Positions 26,238 through 34,776 of a stretch of DNA of 52,155 bases are shown here, piece by piece (the stretch's first letter is position 1; each line of letters opens with the position of its first letter). The notes below the pieces were generated by a model. The model saw only the letters and a program-made list of their open reading frames with translations. It was not told where the DNA came from and did not search any database. Source of the DNA: Gammaproteobacteria bacterium UBA1119 (GTDB lineage: Bacteria > Pseudomonadota > Gammaproteobacteria > Pseudomonadales > Azotimanducaceae); assembly GCA_002313255.1 (NCBI GenBank), contig DCBA01000127.1:5005-57159 (forward strand). The letters are read 5' to 3'. A program made the translations under genes and the position numbers.

Positions 26238-27161
26238 CTAATTGAGCGCGGCGACGCTGGGAAGAACTTTCTCCACCAGTAGTCGCGTTTGGTCCAGCAT
26301 GTCTTCGGTCCCTGACGCGATGGGACGCAATACGAATTTGTGGACTCCCGCTTGCCGAAATTCATCGAGCAGTGCCATGATTTCCGGGGCGCCGCCGATA
26401 GCCGTGTACTTGGACGGATCCTGGCCCATACGTCCAGAGAGAACTTTGTTGTAGCGCGCAATGATCGGCTCCTCAGATGAACCAAACCGAAATCCAAAGC
26501 CAGCGCCAAAATGATCCTCATCAATCGTACGTCCGATAGCGATGGCCTTTTCCTTGATGGCTTTGATGACGGGGGCTACCTGATCGGCCGATTCGATGCC
26601 AGCTTGCCAACCCGTTCCCCAACGCGCGGTGCGTTCGATGGCTTTGAGCGAGGAGCCACCAACCCATAGTGGTAGTGGTTTCTGGACGGGTCTCGGAGTG
26701 ATCGAAGCTCCGTCCAGTTGGTAGCACTCGCCAGCGAACGACACGCTTTCCTCGGACCAGAGCCGTGAAAGGATCACCAAGCCTTCGTCCATCCTTTTCC
26801 CGCGGCCCGCAGTGGGTGTGCCTGTTGCAACGTAATCCCGCGACCGGCTACTGCCGATTCCGAAAGCGGGCAACAATCTGCCGTCTGAAAGAACGTCGAT
26901 CGTCGCGCACTGCTTTGCAGTGAGTACCGGATCGCGAAGCCCTAGACTCGCGACATTCATTCCGAACTTGATTCGTTTGGTCCTACCTGCCAACGCGGCC
27001 ATAACGCTCATGCATTCGAGGTTGGCGTCGGTACTGATGATTCGATCAGACTGCCAGATCGAATCAACACCGCTAGAATCGCAAAGGTCGATCCACTTCC
27101 AAAAACCCTTGGTGTCATCAAAATTAAAGTTTGCGATACCAATTCCAGCACTAATGGTCAT
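26238..27161 (-). CDS. LLM-class oxidoreductase, second in window
   Basis: A 307-aa luciferase-like TIM barrel. The strands GIGIANFNFDD, VDSIWQSDRI, RIKFGMNVASLGLRDP and LLPAFGIGSSRSRDY are typical, as is LPLWVGGSS in the C-terminal half. F420 is the likely but unproved cofactor given the operon 3 kb away. I chose the ATG at 27161, which overlaps the stop of the upstream permease chimera as ATGA; the longer frame from 27272 would lie within that gene. It is therefore attached to the remnant of an oligopeptide importer operon. Confidence 0.87.
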   Translation of the reverse strand: MTISAGIGIANFNFDDTKGFWKWIDLCDSSGVDSIWQSDRIISTDANLECMSVMAALAGRTKRIKFGMNVASLGLRDPVLTAKQCATIDVLSDGRLLPAFGIGSSRSRDYVATGTPTAGRGKRMDEGLVILSRLWSEESVSFAGECYQLDGASITPRPVQKPLPLWVGGSSLKAIERTARWGTGWQAGIESADQVAPVIKAIKEKAIAIGRTIDEDHFGAGFGFRFGSSEEPIIARYNKVLSGRMGQDPSKYTAIGGAPEIMALLDEFRQAGVHKFVLRPIASGTEDMLDQTRLLVEKVLPSVAALN

Positions 27162-27565
27162 AGCCGAACTCCTTTTTCTTGAGGGTCCATCGCGTCGCGC
27201 AGTTGATCCCCTGCGACATTCAAAACCAGTAGCGTTACAGCTAAAAATGTAGCGGGGAAAATGAGTTGCCATGGAGCGTGCAATCGAGTCGCACCGTCGG
27301 CGATAAGCACGCCCCAGCTCGTCTGCGGTTCTTGAATACCGAGCCCTAGAAAGCTAATGAAACTTTCTGCAATGATGACCCCAGGGATTGTAAGCGATGC
27401 ATAACCTAATGCGGGGCCCATTAGGTTGGGGATAACGTGCCTTGTCACGATCCACGGGTCAGGTACACCCAATGCTTTTGCAGCCTCGATGTACATTGCG
27501 TTTTTCACGACGAGCCACAAGGTGGCTAGGGCAAAGGCAAGTCGGCGAAAGATGAATCGGGTCAC
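27158..27565 (-). pseudogene. In-frame chimera of two oligopeptide permeases (DppB start fused to DppC end)
   Basis: A 135-aa open frame that cannot be a working permease. The first about 19 residues (MTRFIFRRLAFALATLWLV) are the N-terminal helix of a DppB/OppB permease. From about residue 20 it continues as the last third of a DppC/OppC permease: the EAA motif EAAKALGVPDPWIVTRHVIP, then ESFISFLGLGIQEP and the closing LRDAMDPQ. Intact dppB and dppC are about 310 and 290 codons, so roughly 1.4 kb appears to be missing between the two halves, and the junction (near 27505) is in frame. GTG start, 6 bp after the binding-protein gene. A small functional membrane protein is possible but unlikely. 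Confidence 0.82.
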
Positions 27566-27571
27566 GGAACG

Positions 27572-29107
27572 TTATTTCCAATGAAGGTAGCGAGCCCCGT
27601 GAACGTTCCGGGGGTTAATGTGCCAGCCGAGGAGGTGGGGATGGACCAGGCTACGTATCATGACCGAGTACAGTGGAATGACACCGAAATCCCGTAAACC
27701 TTCAATTTCGGCGCCCTTGAGTAACGTTATCCTCGTTTCAAGGTCAGCGGTGCGTTTGGCTTGGCGCATGAGTCGATCGTACTTAGGAGACATATAACGC
27801 CCATAGTTCACGTCCCCTATGTCGGACATGAGCAATTCAAGGTAGTGCTCGGGATTGTTTTCACCAAACCAACCCGCATGGGCAACCTGGAAGCTGCCCT
27901 GCCGAAGATCGGCGAAGTGTACGTTGAGCTCCGCGTGGTGCAAGCTTGTTTGGACGCCCACCGATCGCCACATCGACGCGATCGCGATTAGGATTCGTTT
28001 GTTCTCGTCCCCGGTAAAGTAACGAAGGGTGAGTTTCAGCGGATTGTCTTGAGCGAAACCTGCGGCGCGAAGCAGATCGCGTGCGAGCGCCCTGTCGGGA
28101 AGCTGGGTCGTTGCGGTTGGATAATTCGTCACCATTGAGGGTACGAGCCCGTAGCTAACTAGCTCGCCGCTTTTCAAGACCTTTTCGGTGAGAATGCGTC
28201 GGTCTATCGCGAGCGCGAGCGCCTTACGAACGCGCGCGTCATTGAACGGAGGTTCCGATACGTTAAACACCAGGTACATGATGGAAAGTAGCGGGGATAC
28301 GCGGACGTGGTCGGCCATATGTTGTCGCAACCAACGAAGTTCGCCAGCAGGGAATTCGAGGATCGCGTCGAGTTCACCGGCCCGATAACGGTTAAGTGCC
28401 GTCGTGGCGTTTTGAACGGGGATATAACGAACCCCAGGAAGGGCTACGTTAACTGCGTCATAAAAATGTTGATTCTTAGCCAGCTCGACGAATCCTTGCG
28501 GACGCCAATCCGCAAGGATAAACGCGCCGTTGGTGACCATGTTTCCGGGTTTTACCCAGGCGTCACCGTGCGCTGCGATTGCGTGAGGTGGCACGGGATA
28601 AGCTGTGGGGTAGAGCAAACGCTCGGCAAAAAAAGGAAAAGGTTTTTCTAATTCGATTGCAAGGCGATGCATGGTCAGAGCCGTAACGCCCAATGAGTTG
28701 AGCGGCGCGTTGCCCGAATTAATGGCTTCGGCGTTTTTGATCGGGTACATAAAAAAAGCGAGACTTGACGCAGTCTCGGGGTTCAGCAGACGTCGGTACG
28801 AAAAGACGAAGTCTTCGGCGGTGACGGGTTCACCGTCGCTCCATCGCGCGTTGGGCCGCAGTTCGAACGTCCAAGTCAAACCGTCGGGCGAAACGTTCCA
28901 CGAAATTGCCGCGCCTGGAACGATGTGGCCAGCCGAGTTCATGGTCGTTAGTCCGAGGTATAGGTCATTGAGGATGGTCTCCTCAAGCCTCAAGTTGTAT
29001 CGATGTGGGTCTAGGGTCGCAGGTTCGCCCGTGTTCCCGATACGAATGAAATTGGCTAGGCCGTTTACGCAACACCACAAAGCCGATAAAAGCAAAAAGA
29101 CGCGCAT
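27572..29107 (-). CDS. Oligopeptide/dipeptide ABC transporter substrate-binding protein (SBP family 5)
   Basis: A 511-aa periplasmic binding protein. The signal peptide is MRVFLLLSALWCCVNGLA. It is followed by the family-5 opening GEPATLDPHRYN and by LYLGLTT, WTFELRPNARWSDGEPVTAEDF, FNVSEPPFNDARVRKALALA and the C-terminal IPLYS. These are OppA/DppA landmarks over the full usual length. Start chosen at the ATG at 29107, since the signal peptide begins there. Only a permease remnant follows and no ATPase genes lie nearby, so the protein is probably an orphan unless it uses another transporter. Divergent from the PRISE-type reductase gene. Confidence 0.92.
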   Translation of the reverse strand: MRVFLLLSALWCCVNGLANFIRIGNTGEPATLDPHRYNLRLEETILNDLYLGLTTMNSAGHIVPGAAISWNVSPDGLTWTFELRPNARWSDGEPVTAEDFVFSYRRLLNPETASSLAFFMYPIKNAEAINSGNAPLNSLGVTALTMHRLAIELEKPFPFFAERLLYPTAYPVPPHAIAAHGDAWVKPGNMVTNGAFILADWRPQGFVELAKNQHFYDAVNVALPGVRYIPVQNATTALNRYRAGELDAILEFPAGELRWLRQHMADHVRVSPLLSIMYLVFNVSEPPFNDARVRKALALAIDRRILTEKVLKSGELVSYGLVPSMVTNYPTATTQLPDRALARDLLRAAGFAQDNPLKLTLRYFTGDENKRILIAIASMWRSVGVQTSLHHAELNVHFADLRQGSFQVAHAGWFGENNPEHYLELLMSDIGDVNYGRYMSPKYDRLMRQAKRTADLETRITLLKGAEIEGLRDFGVIPLYSVMIRSLVHPHLLGWHINPRNVHGARYLHWK

Positions 29108-29173
29108 CGGGGATACGATACGCAATGGTCGAGTGGCAAGCAAAACGGCACAATGCGTATACGCTGAGCTAAA

Positions 29174-30250
29174 TTGAGTAACTTAGTGCCGCAACAGAGG
29201 CTTCTGGTAGTCGGCGCGCGTGGGTTGGTTGGTCAGGGTGTCCTTGAGGCGTACGAGGGGGACGCTGAATGGTCTGTCACCGCATTGTCGCGCCGCCCAT
29301 TGGATTTTCCCACCGATGCGACGCACGTGTCAGTGGATCTAACAGACAGGATCCAGACGTTCGAGACGCTAGGGTTTTTGGGTGCGTATACGCATGTCGT
29401 GTATGCCGCTTTACACGAGAAAGAGGATTTGATTGCCGGTTGGCGTGATGCAGAACAAATCGAAACCAACCTCGGGATGCTTCGAAATTTACTTGACGCA
29501 GTCGAACCGTCAGAACATCTGACGTTATTACAAGGTACAAAGGCATACGGTGCCCACCTGGGGCCAATGTTGAACCCAGGGAAGGAATGGCACGATCGAC
29601 CTTCGGGGCCTAATTTCTATTGGCCGCAAGAGGATTTGGTTCGAGAACGGGCTAGTGCAGGTGGGTGGCGCTATACCGTGCTGCGACCCCAGATCGTTTG
29701 TGGTCTGGCGTTGGGAAGTCCGATGAACATGACGTTGGCTATCGGCGTATTTGCTGCGGTATCCAAAGCCTTGGGCGAACCCTTGTGTTTTCCTGGTGGC
29801 GCCGCATTCGTCACTCAGGCGACCGATGCGCGCTTGCTTGGTCGTGCGGTGCGATGGTTTGGAGACCAGTGCGGCGGTGCCAACGAGACGTACAACATCA
29901 CCAACGGCGATGAATTAATTTGGCGATCCGTATGGCCGTCCATTGCCGATTCTTTCGAGATGGAAGTCGGCGATGATCGCCCGACTTCCATCACTGAAAA
30001 GATGTCTAACGTGGCGCCGGTATGGAACGAACTGGTTCGACGACACGGATTAATGCCTTACTCGATGGATCAGCTTGTTGGAAATTCCTGGCAGTTCGCG
30101 GATGCCGTCTTCGGACTAAAGGGAGGTCAGAATACGCTCCTTTCAACGATTAAGGCGCGAAAACGCGGCTTCGTCGACTGCATCGACACCGAAGATATGT
30201 TCCGGGACCAGTTCGCAGCACTCCAGAGAGCACGGATACTGCCAATTTGA
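29174..30250 (+). CDS. NAD(P)-dependent reductase of the PRISE (progesterone 5-beta-reductase/iridoid synthase-like) family
   Basis: A 358-aa extended SDR. The N-terminal cofactor motif is VVGARGLVGQG (about residues 12-22). The diagnostic PRISE features are LLQGTKAYG (catalytic Lys) and NFYWPQEDLV (catalytic Tyr), replacing the usual YxxxK. LRPQIVCG and the NITNGD motif follow. Family members reduce enones of steroids, iridoids and other activated alkenes with NADPH. TTG start at 29174; its stop overlaps the glucokinase start (TTGA). The pairing with glucokinase has no clear metabolic reason. The family call is firm, the substrate is not known. Confidence 0.88.
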   Translation: MSNLVPQQRLLVVGARGLVGQGVLEAYEGDAEWSVTALSRRPLDFPTDATHVSVDLTDRIQTFETLGFLGAYTHVVYAALHEKEDLIAGWRDAEQIETNLGMLRNLLDAVEPSEHLTLLQGTKAYGAHLGPMLNPGKEWHDRPSGPNFYWPQEDLVRERASAGGWRYTVLRPQIVCGLALGSPMNMTLAIGVFAAVSKALGEPLCFPGGAAFVTQATDARLLGRAVRWFGDQCGGANETYNITNGDELIWRSVWPSIADSFEMEVGDDRPTSITEKMSNVAPVWNELVRRHGLMPYSMDQLVGNSWQFADAVFGLKGGQNTLLSTIKARKRGFVDCIDTEDMFRDQFAALQRARILPI

Positions 30251-31239
30251 CTTTGCTGGTTGCAGATATAGGCGGTACCCGGGCGCGGTTCGCGCTTTAT
30301 GGTCAAGGTCATGCACCAACTTTTCGCGAATTTCCCACTGCCGAATTCGACGGAGCGAGTGCTGCGACCGTCGTGTCTCGGGTACTGGAGGTCCTGGGGG
30401 TCAGGGACATCGCCGCGATTTGTTTCGCTGTTGCTGGGCCCGTTATCGACGGCAGAGCAACGATGACGAATGTGAATTTGAGCTTCGACGAACTCGAGAT
30501 TTCGAACGAGCTGGGTATACCCGTGGCGGTCATTAACGATCTGGTGGCACTCGGTCATGCGCTCAATGCGGACCCGGCCAGAGCTGTGGAAAGGATAGGG
30601 GGACCAGGCGCGATTCGTTCTGACGAAACGCGAGCGATCGTTTGTGCTGGTACTGGTCTTGGTATGGCCATTCTTCCATCCCTCGCGAACGGTTACGGTG
30701 TAGTACCCTCAGAAGGGGGTCACGCCCGGGTAGCAACCATCGACGCCTACGAACGCGAGCTGGTGGATGCGGCAGAGCAAGAACTAGATGTTCGTGCGAT
30801 CACCTGGGAACACTTCTTATCCGGCCCTGGACTCGTCAACCTATATCGCGCCGTCGCGGCATTGTGGGGAACGAAAGCCGAATTGCTCGGACCGAATGAG
30901 ATTAGCGAACTCGGTATATCGATCAGCGATCCGGTCTGTCATCGAACCCTGGAGACTTTCTGTGCATTCCTTGGCACTGCGTGCGGCTCTCTGGCACTAA
31001 CGGTTCACGCGTTTGGGGGCGTGTACGTGGGCGGAACCGTTGTAGAAGCTGTGGCGCCGATGTTCGAGGATAGTAGCTTTCGCCGTCGTTTTGTGGATAC
31101 AGGGATCCAAGCCGAAGTACTTCAATCCGTTCCAACGGTATTGTTTGCCGAAGATTCGCTTGGGCTCCGAGGGGCGGCTAAATACGCGCTGCGTGTATTT
31201 TCTTCTGTTGAGAGACTCGACGTCGATTCGAGTCTTTAG
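30247..31239 (+). CDS. glk: Glucokinase (Glk family)
   Basis: A 330-aa sugar kinase of the Glk (PF02685-type) family, phosphorylating glucose to glucose-6-phosphate in the cytoplasm. The ATP-phosphate motif DIGGTRARFAL opens the protein. FAVAGPVIDG, the catalytic Asp in VINDLVALGHAL, GTGLG and SEGGHA follow in the right order. The TTG start at 30247 overlaps the reductase stop, so it is probably translated by coupling, since no good ribosome-binding site is close. Its 3' end overlaps the convergent cfa gene by 4 bp. Confidence 0.93.
   Translation: MTLLVADIGGTRARFALYGQGHAPTFREFPTAEFDGASAATVVSRVLEVLGVRDIAAICFAVAGPVIDGRATMTNVNLSFDELEISNELGIPVAVINDLVALGHALNADPARAVERIGGPGAIRSDETRAIVCAGTGLGMAILPSLANGYGVVPSEGGHARVATIDAYERELVDAAEQELDVRAITWEHFLSGPGLVNLYRAVAALWGTKAELLGPNEISELGISISDPVCHRTLETFCAFLGTACGSLALTVHAFGGVYVGGTVVEAVAPMFEDSSFRRRFVDTGIQAEVLQSVPTVLFAEDSLGLRGAAKYALRVFSSVERLDVDSSL
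31213..31237 (+). terminator. Hairpin at the glk 3' end
   Basis: A perfect 8-bp inverted repeat (AGACTCGA 31213-31220, TCGAGTCT 31228-31235) with a 7-nt loop ends in a short TTT at 31235-31237. It lies at the meeting point of the convergent glk and cfa genes. The T-run is short, so termination strength is doubtful. Confidence 0.35.
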
Positions 31240-32408
31240 GGGCCGTCGTACAGGTAGTCCCTTGTCGTTGGCACAGATGCATTGTTAATACTTAGCTGAA
31301 GCTGGTAGACGACCAGGCTTTCAACCTCGAAGGCGGTTTGACACATAAGCAGGTAAAACTCCCAGATTCGGCAAAATCGTTCGCCTTTATCGCGTGCAAA
31401 TTCAGACCGAACTGCCTGAAACCGACGATTCCATTCCATCAACGTCAACGCGTAGTGCTGTCGCCATACCTCGATATCAGCGAAGACAAGTGGACTGCGT
31501 TCAACCGCTGTAGTGATCTCGGAGATTGCGGGGATGTAACCGCCTGGGAATATGTGTCGGCGTATCCATGGATTGGTCGCCGAGGGCCGATCCATGTGAC
31601 CGATCGTATGAATCATCGCGATCCCGTCCTTAGAGAGGAGATTGCCAACCTTGTTGAAATAACGGTCGAAATTCCGTAGACCCACGTGTTCGAACATGCC
31701 GACGGAGACAACGGCATCGTATTCCCCCTGGTGGTTTCGATAATCTTCGAGACGGAATTCGACTTGGTTGTCTAACCCGCGCTGAATGGCATGCTGTTTG
31801 GCCACACCAAGTTGCTCGTTTGACAACGTAAGTCCGGTGACTTGAACGTCTTCTCGTTCAGCAAGGTATAGACCGAGACTTCCCCAGCCCGAGCCGATAT
31901 CGAGGACCTTCTGACCGGGCTTGAGACATAGTTTTTTTCGAATGTGCTCGCATTTCGCGGACTGAGCGGCTTCAAGGGTTTGTTCCGGAGTACGAAAGTA
32001 AGCACAGGAGTAGTGCATGTCTTGGTCCAAGAACGCGCGAAAAAGAGATTCGTCAAGGTCGTAATGATGACTCACGTTCCGCATGCTCGCGTGGAGATTG
32101 TTCCACGTTTGCAGAATTGCCGCGTAGGCAGCCATGGACCCTCGCCGAACTAATTCATCCTCGAAGTTGGTTCGCAGGATGGTAAGCAGCTGAGCAAGCT
32201 TTCCATCCTCGACATCCCAGCCTTGTTCGATATAGGTTTCGCCGAGGTTAAGGAGCGGATTACGAGCGATCTTAGACAGGACCCGCGTGTCATTAATCCT
32301 CCACACGACAGACGCTGGGCCATCACCGAACACCTGCTCATCGCCGTTCGGGTAAACGAGTTTGAACGCCCCATGTTTGATGTTTTCGCGAATAAACCTG
32401 TCGTACAT
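31236..32408 (-). CDS. cfa: Cyclopropane-fatty-acyl-phospholipid synthase (Cfa family)
   Basis: A 390-aa SAM-dependent methyltransferase that adds a methylene bridge to unsaturated acyl chains in membrane phospholipids. The SAM motif I is VLDIGSGWGSLGLYLAE (about residues 166-182). HYDLDESLF, MHYSCAYF (active-site region) and SVGMFEHVG are Cfa signatures, as is RRHIFPGGYIP. Length matches the family. ATG at 32408. Divergent from the third LLM gene and convergent with glk (4-bp overlap). The family also contains mycolic and other lipid methyltransferases, but the arrangement fits ordinary Cfa. Confidence 0.94.
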   Translation of the reverse strand: MYDRFIRENIKHGAFKLVYPNGDEQVFGDGPASVVWRINDTRVLSKIARNPLLNLGETYIEQGWDVEDGKLAQLLTILRTNFEDELVRRGSMAAYAAILQTWNNLHASMRNVSHHYDLDESLFRAFLDQDMHYSCAYFRTPEQTLEAAQSAKCEHIRKKLCLKPGQKVLDIGSGWGSLGLYLAEREDVQVTGLTLSNEQLGVAKQHAIQRGLDNQVEFRLEDYRNHQGEYDAVVSVGMFEHVGLRNFDRYFNKVGNLLSKDGIAMIHTIGHMDRPSATNPWIRRHIFPGGYIPAISEITTAVERSPLVFADIEVWRQHYALTLMEWNRRFQAVRSEFARDKGERFCRIWEFYLLMCQTAFEVESLVVYQLQLSINNASVPTTRDYLYDGP

Positions 32409-32585
32409 CCGCGTGTTCTATCATGCTTCCCCGTGATCCGCCTAATGTCGTCAGCGTGCACGGTCTAATGAGAATATCCTATTCTTATCGCAACTGGCTC
32501 GAGACAAAATGCGGGTTCGATAACGTGCAGGGTCCCGAACCCTAGCGATTGGGGTAGCGGGATTTAGCAACGAGGGTGTATACGA

Positions 32586-33632
32586 ATGAAAGTTAGCATC
32601 GGGGTAGGCAGTGCGGCGTCAGGACAAGAACGCGACTTTGATCGTCAAGTCGATTATGTCGTGGAAGCTGAAAAGTTAGGCGTAGACGCCGTGTGGTCGG
32701 CGGAGGCATGGGGGCAGGATGCCGTTGCACCGCTCGCGTACCTCGCCGCGAAAACTGATCGCATCAAACTTGGTACCGGGATTATGCAAATTAGTGCGAG
32801 AACCCCGTCAATGACTGCCATGACTGCATTGACGATGGCTGCGCTTTCAAACGACCGTTTTTTACTCGGTCTCGGTGTTTCGGGACCGCAAGTGGTTGAG
32901 GGCCTTCAAGGCCGCTCATTTGAGGGCCCGTTGACACGATTACGTGAAACGATCGAAATCATTCGCCTCGCATTTCAAGGAGAAAAGCTCGCATACGAAG
33001 GTAAATACCATACCTTGCCGCTTCCAGGCGGCGAAGGTAAAGCACTGCGTTTAGCGCAGCCTGGCAACCAAGAAATACCCATCTACCTTGCCACGCTTGG
33101 GCCGCGGGCTTTGGAATTGACAGGTGAACTAGCCGATGGTTGGTTAGGGACTTCGTTCACTCCGTCCTATGCGAATGCCCATCTAGACTTTATTTCGCGA
33201 GGGGCTGAAGCTCACGGACGTTCGCTGGTTGATATCGATATTCAAGCTGGAGGCACCGTGGCTTTTGAAGCGGATATGGCAGGCGTGATGGGTTCTCTCA
33301 AAGCCGGCATGGCATTTACGCTGGGGGCTATGGGGTCAGCTAAAACGAATTTCTATAACGACGCGTACAAGCGGGGCGGATGGGAGGACGCGGCAAACGA
33401 GGTGCAAGGGTTGTGGGTGGCAGGTCGTCGCGATGAGGCCATCGCAAAGGTACCGGAGGAAATGGTTCTACAATCGAACTTAGTGGGTGACAAAAAGGCA
33501 ATACGAGAAAGGCTCCAGGCATACAAACGCGCGGGCGTTTCCACGCTGAGGGTTCAACCGGCGGGCCAGAATTTGGATGACCGACTCAAAACGTTGGGTG
33601 AGACGCTAGATCTAATAGACGACCTCGATTGA
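32586..33632 (+). CDS. LLM-class oxidoreductase, F420-dependent type, third in window
   Basis: A 348-aa luciferase-like TIM barrel. Barrel landmarks are VDAVWSAEAWGQDAV, RIKLGTGIMQISARTP and LLGLGVSGPQVVEG. The last of these resembles the F420-dependent methylene-H4MPT reductase and mycobacterial LLM pattern. PIYLATLGPRALELTGELADG closes the barrel core. ATG at 32586, in a 177-bp spacer shared with the divergent cfa gene. A small membrane protein follows after 15 bp. F420 use is inferred from family and from the operon in this window; the substrate is unknown. Confidence 0.9.
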   Translation: MKVSIGVGSAASGQERDFDRQVDYVVEAEKLGVDAVWSAEAWGQDAVAPLAYLAAKTDRIKLGTGIMQISARTPSMTAMTALTMAALSNDRFLLGLGVSGPQVVEGLQGRSFEGPLTRLRETIEIIRLAFQGEKLAYEGKYHTLPLPGGEGKALRLAQPGNQEIPIYLATLGPRALELTGELADGWLGTSFTPSYANAHLDFISRGAEAHGRSLVDIDIQAGGTVAFEADMAGVMGSLKAGMAFTLGAMGSAKTNFYNDAYKRGGWEDAANEVQGLWVAGRRDEAIAKVPEEMVLQSNLVGDKKAIRERLQAYKRAGVSTLRVQPAGQNLDDRLKTLGETLDLIDDLD

Positions 33633-33647
33633 TAATCGACATGGCGC

Positions 33648-33965
33648 ATGCAAGATAAAGTAAAGATCCAGTTGGCGTACGGACTGTATTTGGGGGTGGT
33701 CACCGCTATTGTTGGCCTCGCTCTTGCGTACACCCAACGGAATCGAGGAAACCCCTTCGTCGCGTCGCACTGTCGTTTCCAGATCAGGACTTTTTGGATC
33801 GGTGTTTTGTATGTGGGATTGTCGGCGCTTTTAGTTGGGCTGCTTCCGGGAGGCATTTACTTGTTACTTTTTCCAGCTTTCTGGTGGTTTATCCGATGTG
33901 TCAAAGGAATATTGGGTACCGTTAACGACGAATCCGTTCAAAATGAAGAGACGTGGCTTTTCTAG
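33648..33965 (+). CDS. Small membrane protein, DUF4870-like
   Basis: A 105-aa integral membrane protein with three hydrophobic segments (about residues 8-28, 47-66 and 67-85). The motif SHCRFQIRTFWIG between the first and second segments and the ending RCVKGI are typical of DUF4870-like small membrane proteins seen in many Gram-negative bacteria. Function unknown. ATG at 33648, 15 bp after the LLM gene, so probably co-transcribed. Converges on the enoyl-CoA hydratase-like gene (28-bp gap). Confidence 0.75.
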   Translation: MQDKVKIQLAYGLYLGVVTAIVGLALAYTQRNRGNPFVASHCRFQIRTFWIGVLYVGLSALLVGLLPGGIYLLLFPAFWWFIRCVKGILGTVNDESVQNEETWLF

Positions 33966-33993
33966 CACGTCGCTATTCGATTAAACCGGAATT

Positions 33994-34776
33994 TCAGACC
34001 TGCGATCGACCTCGGCGTAGAATTTCGTGGCGTCGTGCTGCGATTTTCTCCGATTTTACGTGGTTTTCGGAATGGGATTCGTTCGCGACCGCTTCAACGT
34101 TGAGTCCCTCGGCGAGCGTCGTATTCCAGCCTCTATCCATAATGTCGAGCATCGCTTCGCGCGTAGTACGGTCGGTACTGAGAATATCCTGGGCCAGCGC
34201 GCGCGCGCTCGGGAGGAGGTCGTCAGGATCGACAACCCGATTGACAAGACCCCAGTTGTACGCTGTTTGCGCGTCGAGAAAATTGCCGGAGAGCGAAAGC
34301 TCTTTGGCCCGGTTAATGCCCACCAGTCTCGGTAACCGTTGAGATAGTCCCCATCCCGGAACGACGCCCACTCTGGCGTGTGTATCGGCGAAGAGGGCCT
34401 CGGTGGAGGCAATGAGAATATCGCACATCAAGGCGAGCTCGAAACCGCCAGTGATCGCAAATCCATTGATAGCTCCGATGAGGGGTACTTTCAAGAAGTC
34501 CACGGCATCGCTTAGATCGATCACGGACGTTTCCGTCGTTTTGTTACCCGAGCTCGTTTCGCCGCCCAATTCTTTAAGATCGAGACCCGCGGTAAAGGCT
34601 CTTCCCGCTCCAGTCAGAATGACGATTTCGCAGGAACGGTCGTTGGCCAGGTTGCGGAACGTGGCGGTAAGTTCGGTGCGAAGATCAAAGGAAAGAGCGT
34701 TCATGACCTCGGGTCGATTGAGCGTGACTTCCGCGATGGAACCGTCACGAGCGCAAAGTACAAGATCACTCGTCAT
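33994..34776 (-). CDS. Enoyl-CoA hydratase/isomerase family protein, variant active site
   Basis: A 260-aa crotonase-fold protein. The oxyanion-hole strands (TAGLDLKELGG and NGFAITGGFELALMCD) are present. The first catalytic Glu lies in GGFELALMCD (about residue 115). At the position of the second Glu the sequence reads DTHARVGVVPGWGLSQ, with no Glu at the expected site by eye. This pattern occurs in several mycobacterial-type EchA proteins, so hydration may not be its reaction; isomerase, hydrolase or lyase activity are alternatives. ATGA overlap with the upstream hydrolase gene shows coupling. Confidence 0.88.
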   Translation of the reverse strand: MTSDLVLCARDGSIAEVTLNRPEVMNALSFDLRTELTATFRNLANDRSCEIVILTGAGRAFTAGLDLKELGGETSSGNKTTETSVIDLSDAVDFLKVPLIGAINGFAITGGFELALMCDILIASTEALFADTHARVGVVPGWGLSQRLPRLVGINRAKELSLSGNFLDAQTAYNWGLVNRVVDPDDLLPSARALAQDILSTDRTTREAMLDIMDRGWNTTLAEGLNVEAVANESHSENHVKSEKIAARRHEILRRGRSQV

